Positions 17,410 to 25,866 of a stretch of 51,132 bases of DNA are shown here, piece by piece (the stretch's first letter is position 1; every line of letters begins with the position of its first letter). The stretch lies in contig JBLMWU010000250.1 of assembly GCA_050257395.1 (NCBI GenBank), forward strand, positions 1 through 51,132. Direction: 5' to 3'. The notes below the pieces were generated by a model. The model searched no databases. It had not been told where the DNA came from and was given only the letters and a program-made list of their open reading frames with translations. The position numbers were made by a program, and so were the translations under genes. Origin of the DNA: JAIRTY01 sp050257395 (GTDB lineage: Bacteria; Actinomycetota; Actinomycetes; Streptosporangiales; Streptosporangiaceae).

Positions 17410-17514
17410 TCATCTCCGAAGTCGGACATGGGGTACACCCATCTTGGCAGCGACCTGGGCCGGAGTCATGCCACGGCGGCGGCGGATCTCAGCCAGCCGC
17501 CTAGCGTTGGAGCG
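17410..17514 (-). pseudogene. Remnant of an XRE-type helix-turn-helix gene
   Basis: The minus strand encodes RSNARRLAEIRRRRG then MTPAQVAAKMGVPHVRLRR before TGA at 17410. This is the first two helices of an XRE/HTH_3 domain. No start codon precedes it in frame, and it is cut before the end of the recognition helix region. It sits between the AraC gene (overlapping its last codons) and the amidohydrolase gene, with its stop overlapping an alternative amidohydrolase start. Confidence 0.5.
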
Positions 17515-18322
17515 CCCTGACCGGCCCGGTCGTCCATGACGGCGCCACGGGGTCTCCTGCAGCCAGGTCGTGGAGCTTCACGTGCTGGGTTTGCAGGACG
17601 GCGGGCGGCATTCCGAACATGCGCCGGAACGTCCGGCTGAGGTGAGCAGAGTCGGCGAAGCCAGCGTGGTGCGCAGCCCGGGTGAGGTCGGCGCCAGCGG
17701 CGAGCGCCTCTACCGCGTCGATCAGCCGCAGCCAGAGCAGGTAGCGGCGCAGGGGGATCCCGATGTCGTGACGGAACAGGGCCGCCAGGCGGCTTGGTGA
17801 CAGGTGGACCTGGCCGGCCAGGACGGGCAGCGGTGCGCGGCGGCCGGCTGACGCGTGCACCTCGGTGAGGGCCTGCTGCACGCGAGGGTCGATCCAGCTG
17901 CCGCGAGGCACTGGGTCGATGCCGGCGATGATGCCGTCGATGGCGCGCAGAAGTCCTGCGGGATCGAGTTGCCCGCTTCCGGCCTGCCCCATGGCGGCCG
18001 CGAACCCAGCGGCGTCCTCGATATTGACCGGCTGGACCCTGGCGTCGCCCATCTGCTGACGCAAGGTGCGTCCGGCAGATGTTCCCGGATCGATGTAGAT
18101 CTGAGCAATCGGACCGCTGCAGCGGAGGCGATGCGGCTGGTCAGGAGCTGTCGCCACCGCGAGATAGCGGCGCCAGCGCCGGTCAGGGGGTGCTTGCAGC
18201 GACAGGGTGTCCTCAAGGCCGACGGAGACCTGCAGCGCGTGATGGGCATGACCATCGTTATCCAGCAGGGGGCCCAGGTAGAGTGCGCGGCCGGGCCAGA
18301 TGAACACCTGCCCTGCCGTCAT
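17501..18322 (-). CDS. AraC-family transcriptional regulator
   Basis: Starting at ATG 18322 the product is 273 residues; the open frame continues to 18544 but the extra part is Arg/Pro-rich and unlike the family. The N-terminal half is a cupin-like sensing domain (RALYLGPLLDNDGHAHHALQ). The C-terminal half holds two HTH motifs, LPVLAGQVHLSPSRLAALFR and LTRAAHHAGFADSAHLSRTF, followed by FGMPPAVL. The gene is divergent from a membrane protein plus alpha/beta-hydrolase pair about 200 bp away, which are its likely targets. The inducer is unknown. Confidence 0.88.
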   Translation of the reverse strand: MTAGQVFIWPGRALYLGPLLDNDGHAHHALQVSVGLEDTLSLQAPPDRRWRRYLAVATAPDQPHRLRCSGPIAQIYIDPGTSAGRTLRQQMGDARVQPVNIEDAAGFAAAMGQAGSGQLDPAGLLRAIDGIIAGIDPVPRGSWIDPRVQQALTEVHASAGRRAPLPVLAGQVHLSPSRLAALFRHDIGIPLRRYLLWLRLIDAVEALAAGADLTRAAHHAGFADSAHLSRTFRRMFGMPPAVLQTQHVKLHDLAAGDPVAPSWTTGPVRALQR

Positions 18323-18526
18323 CCCCGAGGCCACAGCGGCAGCTCTTTCGCCTCTGGCGAGCGTCGCCGATGCAGGTACGCGCCCTCGGTGATCTGTCCG
18401 CAGCTGCACGGCTTCAAGCCTGCGCCGCCTGGGAGACCCCGTCGAGGGCCGATCGGCCTGTGGGGAGCCGCGGAAGACAGTCGGTTCGTTCAAGCGATTC
18501 AGGCCATGCCGCGCTGTACTGAAGTC

Positions 18527-18907
18527 ATGGTCACTGAGTTCCAAACTGGCCAGCAGGCCCAGCCGCCAATCCGGGAAGTGGCCGGGATCGAACCGGCCGG
18601 ATCGGTGCTGCGGTTGGGGGCGGCCGTCTCGGTTGTGCAGAGTGCGCTGTTCGTTGTGATCGGGGCCGCCGGGCTGATGCTCGGGGCCGATCGGCTGGTT
18701 AACGACGGCTTCGCCAGCCTGGCGGCCGCGAATCTGACCGTGTTCCGGCTCCTGTGCTCGGCGTTCGTGCTGATCGCCGTTCTCTCAGATCAGAAGTGGC
18801 TGATCGTGGTGGGTCTCGGCGCGGTCACCTTCCTCACCGGACCCGCCTGGCACCTGTGGATTCCCCGCCTGTTTATGCGAGAGGTACGGGAGCGCCACCA
18901 TGCCTGA
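18527..18907 (+). CDS. Small integral membrane protein
   Basis: This 126-residue protein from ATG 18527 has three hydrophobic segments (VLRLGAAVSVVQSALFVVIG; about residues 62-85; WLIVVGLGAVTFLTGPAW) separated by short polar loops. I do not recognise a named family. Its stop overlaps the next gene by 8 bp, so it is co-translated with the hydrolase. The start is uncertain because there is no good Shine-Dalgarno sequence; ATG 18506 in the same frame is the alternative. Confidence 0.7.
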   Translation: MVTEFQTGQQAQPPIREVAGIEPAGSVLRLGAAVSVVQSALFVVIGAAGLMLGADRLVNDGFASLAAANLTVFRLLCSAFVLIAVLSDQKWLIVVGLGAVTFLTGPAWHLWIPRLFMREVRERHHA

Positions 18908-19745
18908 GACAGCCGAAACCATCCGCATCCCCTCCGGCGGGCTGCAGCTCTACGGCCGGCTGTGGCACCTTTCGGGGGAAGCACCAACCATCCTGCTGCT
19001 CTGCGGCCTGGGCTTCCATACCTTCGAGTACGAGCCGCTTGGTGCCGCCCTCGCTGCCGCCGGGCTGAACGCGCTGGCCTTCGACTTCCGTGGGCACGGC
19101 CACAGTGGCGGCCCGCGGGGACGCTGGACGCTGCACGAGCTCACCGCCGACACCCGCGCTGCCCTTGACGTCGCCGCTTCACGCTCCAGCGGACCGATGG
19201 TGCTGTTCGGCAACAGCCTCGGGGGCATGGTCGCGATGCTGGCCGCCGCCGTCGATGAGCGCGCGGACGGCGTCGTTGCCGCCAACTGTCCGGCCCACGC
19301 CGCTGACATCCTGCTCACACCCGCCCGGCGCGTGCTCTACGCCCTGCTCAAGCTGGTGGAACCGGTCGCCCCGCTGCGCATCAGCGTCAACCACTACATC
19401 AGGTACGAACAGCTCACCGGCGACTCCGCGCTGATCGCCCGGATCCGCTGCGACCGGCTGATCACTGATGCCCGTCGCCTGTCTGTACGCACCTACCAGG
19501 ACCTGCTGGAGGTGTGGGATGGGCCGGACGCCGCCCGCGCCCTCCACACGCCGCTGCTGGTCCTGCAAGGCCGCCACGACGGGCTGCAGCCCGCCCAGCA
19601 GTCTGAACTGATCGTCGCCGCGGCTAGCGAGCCGAAGCAGTACCGATTGCTCGACACCGGCCACCTGCCCCACCTGGACGCACCGGCCCGGCTGGCGGAT
19701 CTGCTGATCGGCTGGACAGCCACACTCGGCCGGCCCGTGCGATGA
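18900..19745 (+). CDS. Alpha/beta-fold hydrolase
   Basis: This 281-residue single-domain hydrolase carries the nucleophile elbow GNSLGG with Ser106. FDFRGHGHSGG marks the oxyanion/lid region, LQGRHDGLQP the likely catalytic Asp, and TGHLPHLD the catalytic His. It lacks a signal peptide and is cytoplasmic. The layout and the FRGHGHSGGPRG segment resemble monoacylglycerol lipase/lysophospholipase-type enzymes. It overlaps the upstream membrane-protein gene by 8 bp and is divergent from the AraC regulator. Substrate is not deducible. Confidence 0.88.
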   Translation: MPETAETIRIPSGGLQLYGRLWHLSGEAPTILLLCGLGFHTFEYEPLGAALAAAGLNALAFDFRGHGHSGGPRGRWTLHELTADTRAALDVAASRSSGPMVLFGNSLGGMVAMLAAAVDERADGVVAANCPAHAADILLTPARRVLYALLKLVEPVAPLRISVNHYIRYEQLTGDSALIARIRCDRLITDARRLSVRTYQDLLEVWDGPDAARALHTPLLVLQGRHDGLQPAQQSELIVAAASEPKQYRLLDTGHLPHLDAPARLADLLIGWTATLGRPVR

Positions 19746-19779
19746 GGCCGCAGCAGGAGAACTGCCGCCAGCATCGCTG

Positions 19780-19797
19780 GGCATCATCCCGGATGCC
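19780..19797. terminator. Small hairpin between convergent genes
   Basis: GGCATC at 19780-19785 pairs with GATGCC at 19792-19797 around a 6-nt loop. It sits in the 114-bp gap between the convergent hydrolase and alcohol dehydrogenase-like genes. The stem is short, so termination is only possible. Confidence 0.3.
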
Positions 19798-19859
19798 TGA
19801 TTGTGAGGCTGCTTGCGCTGCCTCGTCCCCAGTCTCACCTGCTGGGGTGCCCAGGTTGG

Positions 19860-20783
19860 TCAGGGTGTGAGGACGATCGCTCCGGCGGCGTGGCCGCTGG
19901 TTGCCTGGGCGAGCGCCTGTGCGGCGTCGGCGAGTGGGTAGCTGGCGGCGACCGGAACCTCCAGCTTCCTGTCTGCGAATTGCTGCGCGAGTTCGCCCAG
20001 CTGGTGCCCGTCAGCGCGGACGTAGACGCTGGCGACCGTTATGCCGCGCTGGCTGGGAGGCGGGTCGGAGGTGATGGTCGCCAGGCGCCCGCCGTCGGCG
20101 ACCGCCTGGAGGGCGGCGGCGGCGCCCGGTGCCGCGTTGGCCGCGGCCGCCACCCCGTGCTGCCCGGTGAGCGCGCGCACGTGTGCGGGCCAGTCCTGGT
20201 CGTGGTAGTCGAGGACGTGGCGTGCCCCCAGCGCGCTGACCCGCTGCTGGCTTGCCGGGCCCGCCGTGGCGATGACCTGCGCGCCGCGCAGCGCGGCGAG
20301 CGCGACCAGCAGCCCGCCGGTGACGCCGCTGGCCCCGTGGATCAGCAGCTGCTCACCCGGCTGGATGTCCAGCGCCTCGCCGAGAACCTGCGCGGCGGTG
20401 AGCGCGGGGACCGGGAAGACGGCCGCTGCCTCCCAGCTGGCAGCGGGCGGCTTGGCCGCCAGCAGCCCGGCCGGGGCGATCAGCCGGGGCGCCCACGTCC
20501 CGGTGCCGCGCAGCGGCACCGGGTGCGTCATCACCGCATCCCCTGGCGCCCACTCACCGGCCGCCGCGCCCACCGCCAGCACCGTGCCGGCCGCCTCCAC
20601 GCCCAGCGCCATCGGCGGCCCGGCGCCTACGTCCCAGCCGCCGGTGCGGACGAACTCATCCCAGTTAGCCACCCCGGCGGCCCGCACCTCGACCAGCACC
20701 TCATCGTCGGCCAGTGGCCGCGGCTCGCCCACCTCGATCGTCTCCACCCGGGCACCCGCCCGGCGAATCCCCGCTACCTGCAT
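19860..20783 (-). CDS. Quinone oxidoreductase-like MDR-superfamily protein
   Basis: ATG 20783 has the strong ribosome-binding site GGAGGGGGAG directly upstream and gives 307 residues. The N-terminal GroES-like domain (DDEVLVEVRAAGVANWDEFV) lacks zinc ligands. The Rossmann domain carries LLIHGASGVTGGLLVALA, which binds NAD(P)H. This is the zinc-independent quinone oxidoreductase branch of the MDR superfamily, so reduction of quinones or enones is likely. It lies downstream of a broken FAD monooxygenase remnant on the same strand and is otherwise isolated. Confidence 0.88.
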   Translation of the reverse strand: MQVAGIRRAGARVETIEVGEPRPLADDEVLVEVRAAGVANWDEFVRTGGWDVGAGPPMALGVEAAGTVLAVGAAAGEWAPGDAVMTHPVPLRGTGTWAPRLIAPAGLLAAKPPAASWEAAAVFPVPALTAAQVLGEALDIQPGEQLLIHGASGVTGGLLVALAALRGAQVIATAGPASQQRVSALGARHVLDYHDQDWPAHVRALTGQHGVAAAANAAPGAAAALQAVADGGRLATITSDPPPSQRGITVASVYVRADGHQLGELAQQFADRKLEVPVAASYPLADAAQALAQATSGHAAGAIVLTP

Positions 20784-20849
20784 CTCCCCCTCCAAACCGC
20801 CCCCGGCAGGCCAGCCAGCGCACGATGTCACGCATGGGCAGCAGCCCGG

Positions 20850-21012
20850 TCACCTCACTCGCTTTCCCGGCGGGCACGGCACGTCGCGGATGGTGAAGGC
20901 GCGTTCGCGGCGCAGGCCGCGAGTGCGCTGCAGCGCCCAGGCAGCGGACAGCCCGAAACCTGCCACCGACGATCACCACCGACGCGGGCCGGCCATGCCG
21001 GCGATGGCTCAC
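20850..21012 (-). pseudogene. N-terminal remnant of an FAD-dependent oxidoreductase
   Basis: From GTG 21012 the frame reads SVVIVGG, the beginning of an FAD/NAD Rossmann motif. After a frameshift near 20957 another frame continues FGLSAAWALQRTRGLRRERA and ends at TGA 20850. Together they restore VVIVGG-x-FGLSAAWALQ, the dinucleotide-binding N-terminus of a flavin monooxygenase or NDH-2-like protein. Everything after about 50 residues is missing. Confidence 0.55.
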
Positions 21013-21026
21013 CCGCCCCTTGTTGC

Positions 21027-21713
21027 CTATACCCTCGGCTGGCCAGCACCATCGCGGTGAGCCGGCCCGGGTCCTGCCTGCTTTGGGCGCCGCCGGTATG
21101 CGGCCATGTGCTGGAGTGCCATGTTGAGGGCGAGTTCAAGTGGACGGGCGCTGCGCGTTGCCTGGGCCATGAGCAATCCGCCCTGCAGCGCGCTCATCAG
21201 CGTCAGCGCGAGCTCGGCCGGGTCGGCCTGTGCGGCGAGTTCGCCATTGTTGCGCATGGCCTCGAACCCGTCGGACAGATACGACTGCCATTCGGCAAAG
21301 CACTGCGCGAGCACGCGCCGCGCGGGCTCGGACTGGTCGGCCAGTTCGCCCACGAGCGAGCCGAGCGGGCAGCCCCCGGCACCTTGCGTCGCCCGGGTGG
21401 CAGTCACGAAGTGATCGCACCACCGCTGCAGGCCTTCCCACGACGAAACCTCGTGCAGGCCTGCTGCCTCTTGCGCGGCGATGATCCGGCCGAGCTGGGC
21501 CTTGATCACCTCGCGGATGAGCGCGTCCTTGTCAGCGAAGTAGTGGTACAGCTGCGACTTGCTCGTGCCGGTCGCCGCCATGACGTCGTCCAGGCTCGTC
21601 CCGGCGAACCCCCGCTCGTAGACGAGCGAGGCCGCCGCGGCGAGGATCCGGGCTCTGGTCGCCGCGCCGCGAGCCGTCAGCCGCCGCGCAGGAGTACGCG
21701 CCTTCGTGGCCAC
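21027..21713 (-). CDS. TetR-family regulator, divergent from a peroxiredoxin
   Basis: The start GTG 21713 gives 228 residues; an open frame runs on to 22487 but passes through the peroxiredoxin gene and is not real. The HTH lies at about residues 15-60 (ILAAAASLVYERGF, then TSLDDVMAATGTSKSQLYHYF). The C-terminal ligand domain contains GAGGCPLGSLVGELADQ, a block I associate with NemR/YxaF-like TetR proteins, with a cysteine that could sense electrophiles. A -10-like TACACT ends only six bases before the GTG and there is no Shine-Dalgarno sequence, so the mRNA is probably leaderless. Two 18-bp operator-like palindromes lie just upstream. Confidence 0.9.
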   Translation of the reverse strand: MATKARTPARRLTARGAATRARILAAAASLVYERGFAGTSLDDVMAATGTSKSQLYHYFADKDALIREVIKAQLGRIIAAQEAAGLHEVSSWEGLQRWCDHFVTATRATQGAGGCPLGSLVGELADQSEPARRVLAQCFAEWQSYLSDGFEAMRNNGELAAQADPAELALTLMSALQGGLLMAQATRSARPLELALNMALQHMAAYRRRPKQAGPGPAHRDGAGQPRV

Positions 21714-21719
21714 GTGGGC

Positions 21720-21749
21720 AGTGTAAACAAATTGGACTTGCGAGTCCAA
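21720..21749 (-). promoter_or_regulatory. Putative leaderless promoter of the TetR gene
   Basis: On the minus strand TTGGAC and TACACT are separated by 18 bp. The -10 ends six bases before the GTG start. The -35 lies inside operator 1, so autorepression is expected. Confidence 0.45.
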
Positions 21750-21752
21750 TTT
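21729..21752. promoter_or_regulatory. Operator 1 of the TetR/peroxiredoxin promoter
   Basis: This is a perfect 24-bp palindrome, 10-bp arms around TGCG. Its core is TTGGAC-N6-GTCCAA. Confidence 0.75.
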
Positions 21753-21764
21753 CGTCTTGGCAAG

Positions 21765-21782
21765 GTGGACCCAATAGTCCAC
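21765..21782. promoter_or_regulatory. Operator 2 of the TetR/peroxiredoxin promoter
   Basis: GTGGAC-N6-GTCCAC is an 18-bp inverted repeat with the same TGGAC/GTCCA half-sites and 6-bp spacer as operator 1. Its centre is 33 bp from operator 1 and it ends 18 bp before the peroxiredoxin start. Confidence 0.7.
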
Positions 21783-21800
21783 TACTGCTGGAGGATGCCG

Positions 21801-22280
21801 ATGTCCCGACTGCGTAACGGCCAGCCGTTCCCCCCACTTGAGGTCCCCGCTGTCGGCGGCGGCACGATCTCGCTGCCGGACGACCTCGCCGGCTCGTACG
21901 GCGTCGTCCTGATCTACCGCGGGTCCTGGTGCCCGTACTGCAACGCGCAGCTCGCCGCGTTCTCCCGCGCGCACGGCGCGCTTACCGAACTCGGCGTCAA
22001 GGTCGTCGCGCTGTCCGTCGACGACGAGGAGACCTCCGCCGCGCTCACCGCCAAGCACAAGCTGCGCTTCCCCGTCGGGCACAGCGCGGACGCCGGCAAG
22101 GTCGCCGCGGCGACGGGCGCGTACGTCAACGACGAACCGCGCTACCTGCAATCGAGCGGCTTCATCCTGGCGCCGGACGGAACGGTACGGGTCGCCGTGT
22201 ACTCGAGCGACGCCATCGGGCGGCTCGTGGCCGACGACGTGGCCGGCTACATCCGCTACCTGACCGAACACGCGGCCTAA
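21801..22280 (+). CDS. AhpC/TSA-type peroxiredoxin
   Basis: ATG 21801 is chosen because GGAGG (21790-21794) lies six bases upstream; ATG 21795 touches the GGAGG and is too close. The product has 159 residues. The thioredoxin fold shows YRGSWCPYCNAQL with peroxidatic Cys44 and Cys47 in a CxxC arrangement, then VVALSVDDEETSAALTAKH. It should reduce peroxides in the cytosol using a thioredoxin-like donor. It is divergent from the TetR regulator with two operators between them, so induction by an electrophile or oxidant is likely. A strong hairpin follows the gene. Confidence 0.92.
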   Translation: MSRLRNGQPFPPLEVPAVGGGTISLPDDLAGSYGVVLIYRGSWCPYCNAQLAAFSRAHGALTELGVKVVALSVDDEETSAALTAKHKLRFPVGHSADAGKVAAATGAYVNDEPRYLQSSGFILAPDGTVRVAVYSSDAIGRLVADDVAGYIRYLTEHAA

Positions 22281-22298
22281 GGTGGGGCCATGGTGAAC

Positions 22299-22340
22299 AT
22301 GGCCGCGGTGGTGTCCCCCCACCCCCACCACCGCGGCCAT
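22299..22340. terminator. Hairpin terminator after the peroxiredoxin gene
   Basis: A perfect 15-bp stem (22299-22313 with 22326-22340) surrounds a C-rich 12-nt loop, 19 bp after the stop codon. No U-tract follows. Confidence 0.65.
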
Positions 22341-22485
22341 TGCGTCCCGCGCGGCAGGAATCGCGCTGACCAGGCCGGCGTTCCACTGGACCCGATCAGC
22401 CTCCCGTGGCGCGACCGCGTGGTGGCCTCGGCGCTGCGCCGGGAACGCGGGGTGTTCGGCCTGCGCAACGCGATCGGCGCCTAGC

Positions 22486-22911
22486 ATGGCCGCTCTCGGC
22501 GACCTGCAGGTCAGGGAGTTCCTCAGCTACGGCACCCGGACCGGCAAGCTCGCCTACCTGGCCCCGAGCGGGCGCCCGCTGGTCGCCCCTGTGTGGTTCA
22601 TCGTCGAAGGCGACAGCCTGGTGTTCAACACGGGCAGCCAGACGGCGAAGGGCCGCGCCCTGGCCCGGGATCCGCGGGCTACCCTGTGCGTCGACCTGGA
22701 GGAGCCGCCGTACGGGTTCGTCCAGGTCCAAGGCGAGGCTGAGCTGTCCGAGGACCCGGCCGAGCTGCTCCGGACCGCCACCGCGATCGGGGCTCGGTAC
22801 ATGGGCGCCGAGCGGGCCGACGAGTTCGGCAAGCGCAACAGCGTGCCCGGTGAGCTGGTGGTGCGGCTGCGGCCGGTCAGGGTGGTCGCCGGTTTCGGCC
22901 TTACCGGCTGA
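22486..22911 (+). CDS. PPOX-class F420-dependent oxidoreductase
   Basis: This 141-residue split-barrel flavoprotein shows LSYGTRTGKLAYLAPSGRPL then VAPVWFIVEGDSLVFNTG and TAKGRALARDPRATLCVD, the typical layout of actinobacterial F420H2-dependent (FDOR-B) reductases. These bind F420 rather than FMN through basic residues such as the TAKGRALAR segment. Start ATG 22486 has no clear Shine-Dalgarno sequence; it follows by one base the TAG of a small open frame (22290-22484), so coupling is possible. Its substrate (quinone, biliverdin or other) is not deducible. Confidence 0.88.
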   Translation: MAALGDLQVREFLSYGTRTGKLAYLAPSGRPLVAPVWFIVEGDSLVFNTGSQTAKGRALARDPRATLCVDLEEPPYGFVQVQGEAELSEDPAELLRTATAIGARYMGAERADEFGKRNSVPGELVVRLRPVRVVAGFGLTG

Positions 22912-23048
22912 GGCTGCGCGACGCCCTTGCACTCATCAAGTGACCCACGCGGGTGCGCACAAAGTTGCCAAAAGTCAGGCCGGCGGTGTGATGACACTGC
23001 CTGGTGGCCGCCAGCCCGGAATACGGCTCCCGCTCTGGCGTGCCGGGA

Positions 23049-25693
23049 TCAGTCTGGCGTGTAGCGGCAGTGCGTGCCGGTCTGCACCGCGCCGTCCAGC
23101 GCGCTCGCGAGTTCGGGTGCATGGGTGGCGAGCTTGCGGATGGCGGACCGGATCGCGCGGGTGACGTTCACCCTGGCCCGTTCGAGGTCGGATCCGAGGT
23201 GGCGGGGCCGGCCGCCGAGACCGTAGGCAGCGGTGATTTCGCTGATCAGGAAGTCGCGCTCGGCTGCGAGCCGCTCGGCGCGTTCAGGGTCGTTCCACTC
23301 CTGCGCCTCGGCCAGCTCAGCGTCCAGCTCGGTCAGCCGGCCGCGGTAGGCGGCGCGGGCCTGCTCGTCGATCCGGTCCTGCCCGGGCGCTCCGGCGACC
23401 CTGGGTGCACCGCTGGCCAGCCGGACCAGGTCGAGCGCGCTGATGTCGGCGGCCGGGTTGCGCACCAGGATGCCGAGGTAGCGCAGCCCCAGGCTGTCGG
23501 CCAGCTGGACGGTGTGCCCGCCGCCGCGCACGGTCCACACCTCGCCGTCGCGCACCAGTTCCAGCGGAGGCGGCCGGTGCGCCGTCGCGATCTTCGTCAT
23601 GCCCAGCCGGCCGGCGATCGCGCGGGCCTCGTCGCCGGCCTCGCGCGCCCGCCCCGCGTCGCCGGGCCCGGCGCGCCGCTCCAGTACGGCCTCGCGGGCC
23701 AGCAGCGAGCGGGCGAGCATGGGCAGTGCGCTGAGCCGCCGGTGCCGTTCGGCGGCGTCGGCAAGGTGACGGTCGGCGCGGTCGAGGCGGCCGGCGAGCG
23801 CGTCCAGCTGGCCGAGGTAGTGGGCCACCGCGCCCGCGCAGGCGACGGCACCGGCCGCGACGCAGATCCGGTCGGCATACGGCGCGAGCGCGTCGTAGAT
23901 GGGCTGCGCGTGCTGCCTGGCATCCAGTGCGACGCATGCACTGGCGAGCATCACCAGCGTCCAGACGTGCACCATGTTCTGCGGCAGGGCGCCGACGTCG
24001 CCGGCCAGCGACTCGAAGCGGGCCGCCGCCTCGACCGCCTGCCCGTGAGCCAGTTCGACGAGAACGAGCGGGGCGGCGTGCGCCTGCGGCAGCGGCGAGT
24101 GGACGGCCAGGTGCCGGACGATGCGCTCCATCCGCTCCTCGTCGCCGGCGGCGAGGTCGGTGTGCTGCCAGACGGTGAACAGCTGCCCCCACAGCACGGC
24201 GTCCGCATCGGGCAGCCCGCCATCTGCGGCGACCTGCCAGGCGTCGCTGGCGAGCTGGACGGCGTCGGCGAACCGCCCCGAGATCGCCGCGAGCGTCGAC
24301 TGCCGGGACAGTGCGTACATCCGCAGCAGCGGGCGGCGTGAGTCACGGGCCAGGTCGGCGAGGGCGGCCACCGCGCGCTCGGCGCCGGCCCGGTCGCCGC
24401 TCTCCAGCCGGAACCCGATACGCCACAGGCATGCCTCGGCCGCGAGCCCGGAGTCACCGACCGCCCCCGCCAGGGTGGCATCTCATCCGCGGTGGCCAGT
24501 GCGGTGCGCGGGTCGTGCCGGCCCCACTGGTCGTACAGTTGCGCCGACAGCGCGGTCGCCAGCGCCGCGGGATCGCCGCTGCGCGGGGCGATCTCGGCGG
24601 CGCGCCGGGCCGGGTCCTGCGCCTCGCCGGCCGGGGCATGCCGCAGCGCGACGGCCAGCCGGGCTAGTACCCGGGCCTCGGCGGAGTCCCCGGTGCCGGC
24701 GAGCAACGCGGCTGCCTCGCTGAGCAGCGCGATGGCGGGCCGGTCGACGGCGTTGAAGTCGAGATGCTCGGTACGCAGCAGTGCCGCGCGCCCGAACAGC
24801 GGCGCGTCCGCCTCGCGGCGGGCCAGGGCGGTCGCTTTTTCCAGCACCGGCGCGGCCGCGCTGATCTGGCCAGCCGCGAGCAGCGCGGCGCCCCGGCGCA
24901 GCAGCAGCTCGCAGCGGCGTGCGCCGGTCACGGCCGGGGCGTGATCCAGTGCGCCGAGCGCGTCGGCGTACCACAGCGCCGCGTCCTCGTAGGCCAGCGC
25001 GGAGATCGCCTGGTCGCCGGCGGCTTCGGCGTGCTGGACGGCCTGCCCGGCGACCTCGGCGGCTGCTGCCGGAACCGCGCGCAGCAGGTGGTGCGCGATG
25101 CGCGGCTGATCCTCGGTGCGGTTCTCCTGGCGGGCCAGGACCTGGCCGGCCAGCAGGTGAAGCTGGGCGCGGCGCAGCGGCGTCAGCTCGGCGTAGGCGG
25201 TGTCGCGCAGCATATCGTGGGCGAACCGCAGGCGCAGCGGCGGCTGGGCCGACTCGAGCAGCAGCACATCCGGGTCGTGCAGCAGGGCCAGGGTCAGGTT
25301 GAGCTTCTGCCGGGTGCCCCCCGACAGGGCACTGACCGCGGTATCCCGGTACTGCCCGTAGCCGAGAGCTGTCAGCAGCTCACCGGCGCGGTCCAGGCTG
25401 GCCAGCCGGCGGGCGGCGGCGAAATAGCGGAGGTGCTGGCCGACGGTGAGGCTGTCGGCCAGCACCGGGGTCTGCGGGCAGTACCCCAGGCTGCCGGCCA
25501 GGCGGACCTGGCCGGCGTCGGCACCCAGAGTGCCTGCCAGGATCTTGAGCAGGGGGGATTTCCCCGAGCCCGTCTCGCCGACCACGCCGGCGAGCTGGCC
25601 CGCCCCGATGGTCAGGTCGGCGCCGCGGAGCACCTGATGGCGGCCGTAGGCCTTGATGATCCCGTGCGCCGCGAGCGCGGGGACGTTGGTCAT
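23049..25693 (-). pseudogene. Frameshifted chimera: ABC ATPase N-terminus fused to C-terminal part of a large regulator
   Basis: Residues 1-~147 from ATG 25693 are an ABC ATPase: Walker A GETGSGKS (39-46; the next residue is P where T is usual), Q-loop YCPQTP and signature LSGGTRQKLNL. At Walker B (DPDVLLLES, around 25255) the sequence changes in frame to SAQPPLRLRFAHDMLRDTAY, the helical middle of AAA/LuxR-type regulators, followed by TPR-like repeats. At about 24478 the frame breaks: DEM is followed by a shift that one missing base would explain, and the correct continuation (ATLAGAVGDSG...) runs in another frame to 23049. The end (RVNVTRAIRSAIRKL ... TGTHCRYTPD) is the C-terminal HTH-like domain of such regulators. 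The D-E of Walker B and the regulator's own N-terminus are lost, so neither activity should survive. Confidence 0.75.
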
Positions 25694-25851
25694 TGCTGTC
25701 CTCCTTCTGGATGTGCCAGCAGCCCGGAGCCGTAGATCGCCAGGGCTTCGCGCGCCCAGCGGGCCATGTCCTCCCCCGTGAGCGGATCGGTTCCCAGGAG
25801 CTCGGCCAGGTGTTCACGCAGCAGACGCATGCACAAACGCCAGACAGGCAT
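25690..25851 (-). CDS. Small helical hypothetical protein upstream of the ABC chimera
   Basis: This 53-residue ORF (ATG 25851) reads MPVWRLCMRLLREHLAELLG then TDPLTGEDMARWAREALAIY. It is amphipathic and helical. Its TGA overlaps the ATG of the ABC chimera (ATGA), so it is translationally coupled. ATG 25830 is an alternative start. I do not recognise the family; it may be the leftover first gene of the ABC operon. A 20-bp palindrome lies 16 bp upstream. Confidence 0.5.
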   Translation of the reverse strand: MPVWRLCMRLLREHLAELLGTDPLTGEDMARWAREALAIYGSGLLAHPEGGQQ

Positions 25852-25866
25852 TCAATCATTGTCCAG

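Noticed and set aside
19803..22280. 825-codon plus-strand frame ending in the peroxiredoxin
   Set aside because: Only the last ~160 codons are peroxiredoxin; the rest is antisense to the MDR and TetR genes.
21714..22487. Extended N-terminus for the TetR gene
   Set aside because: The extension lies antisense in the peroxiredoxin gene; the HTH protein begins at GTG 21713.
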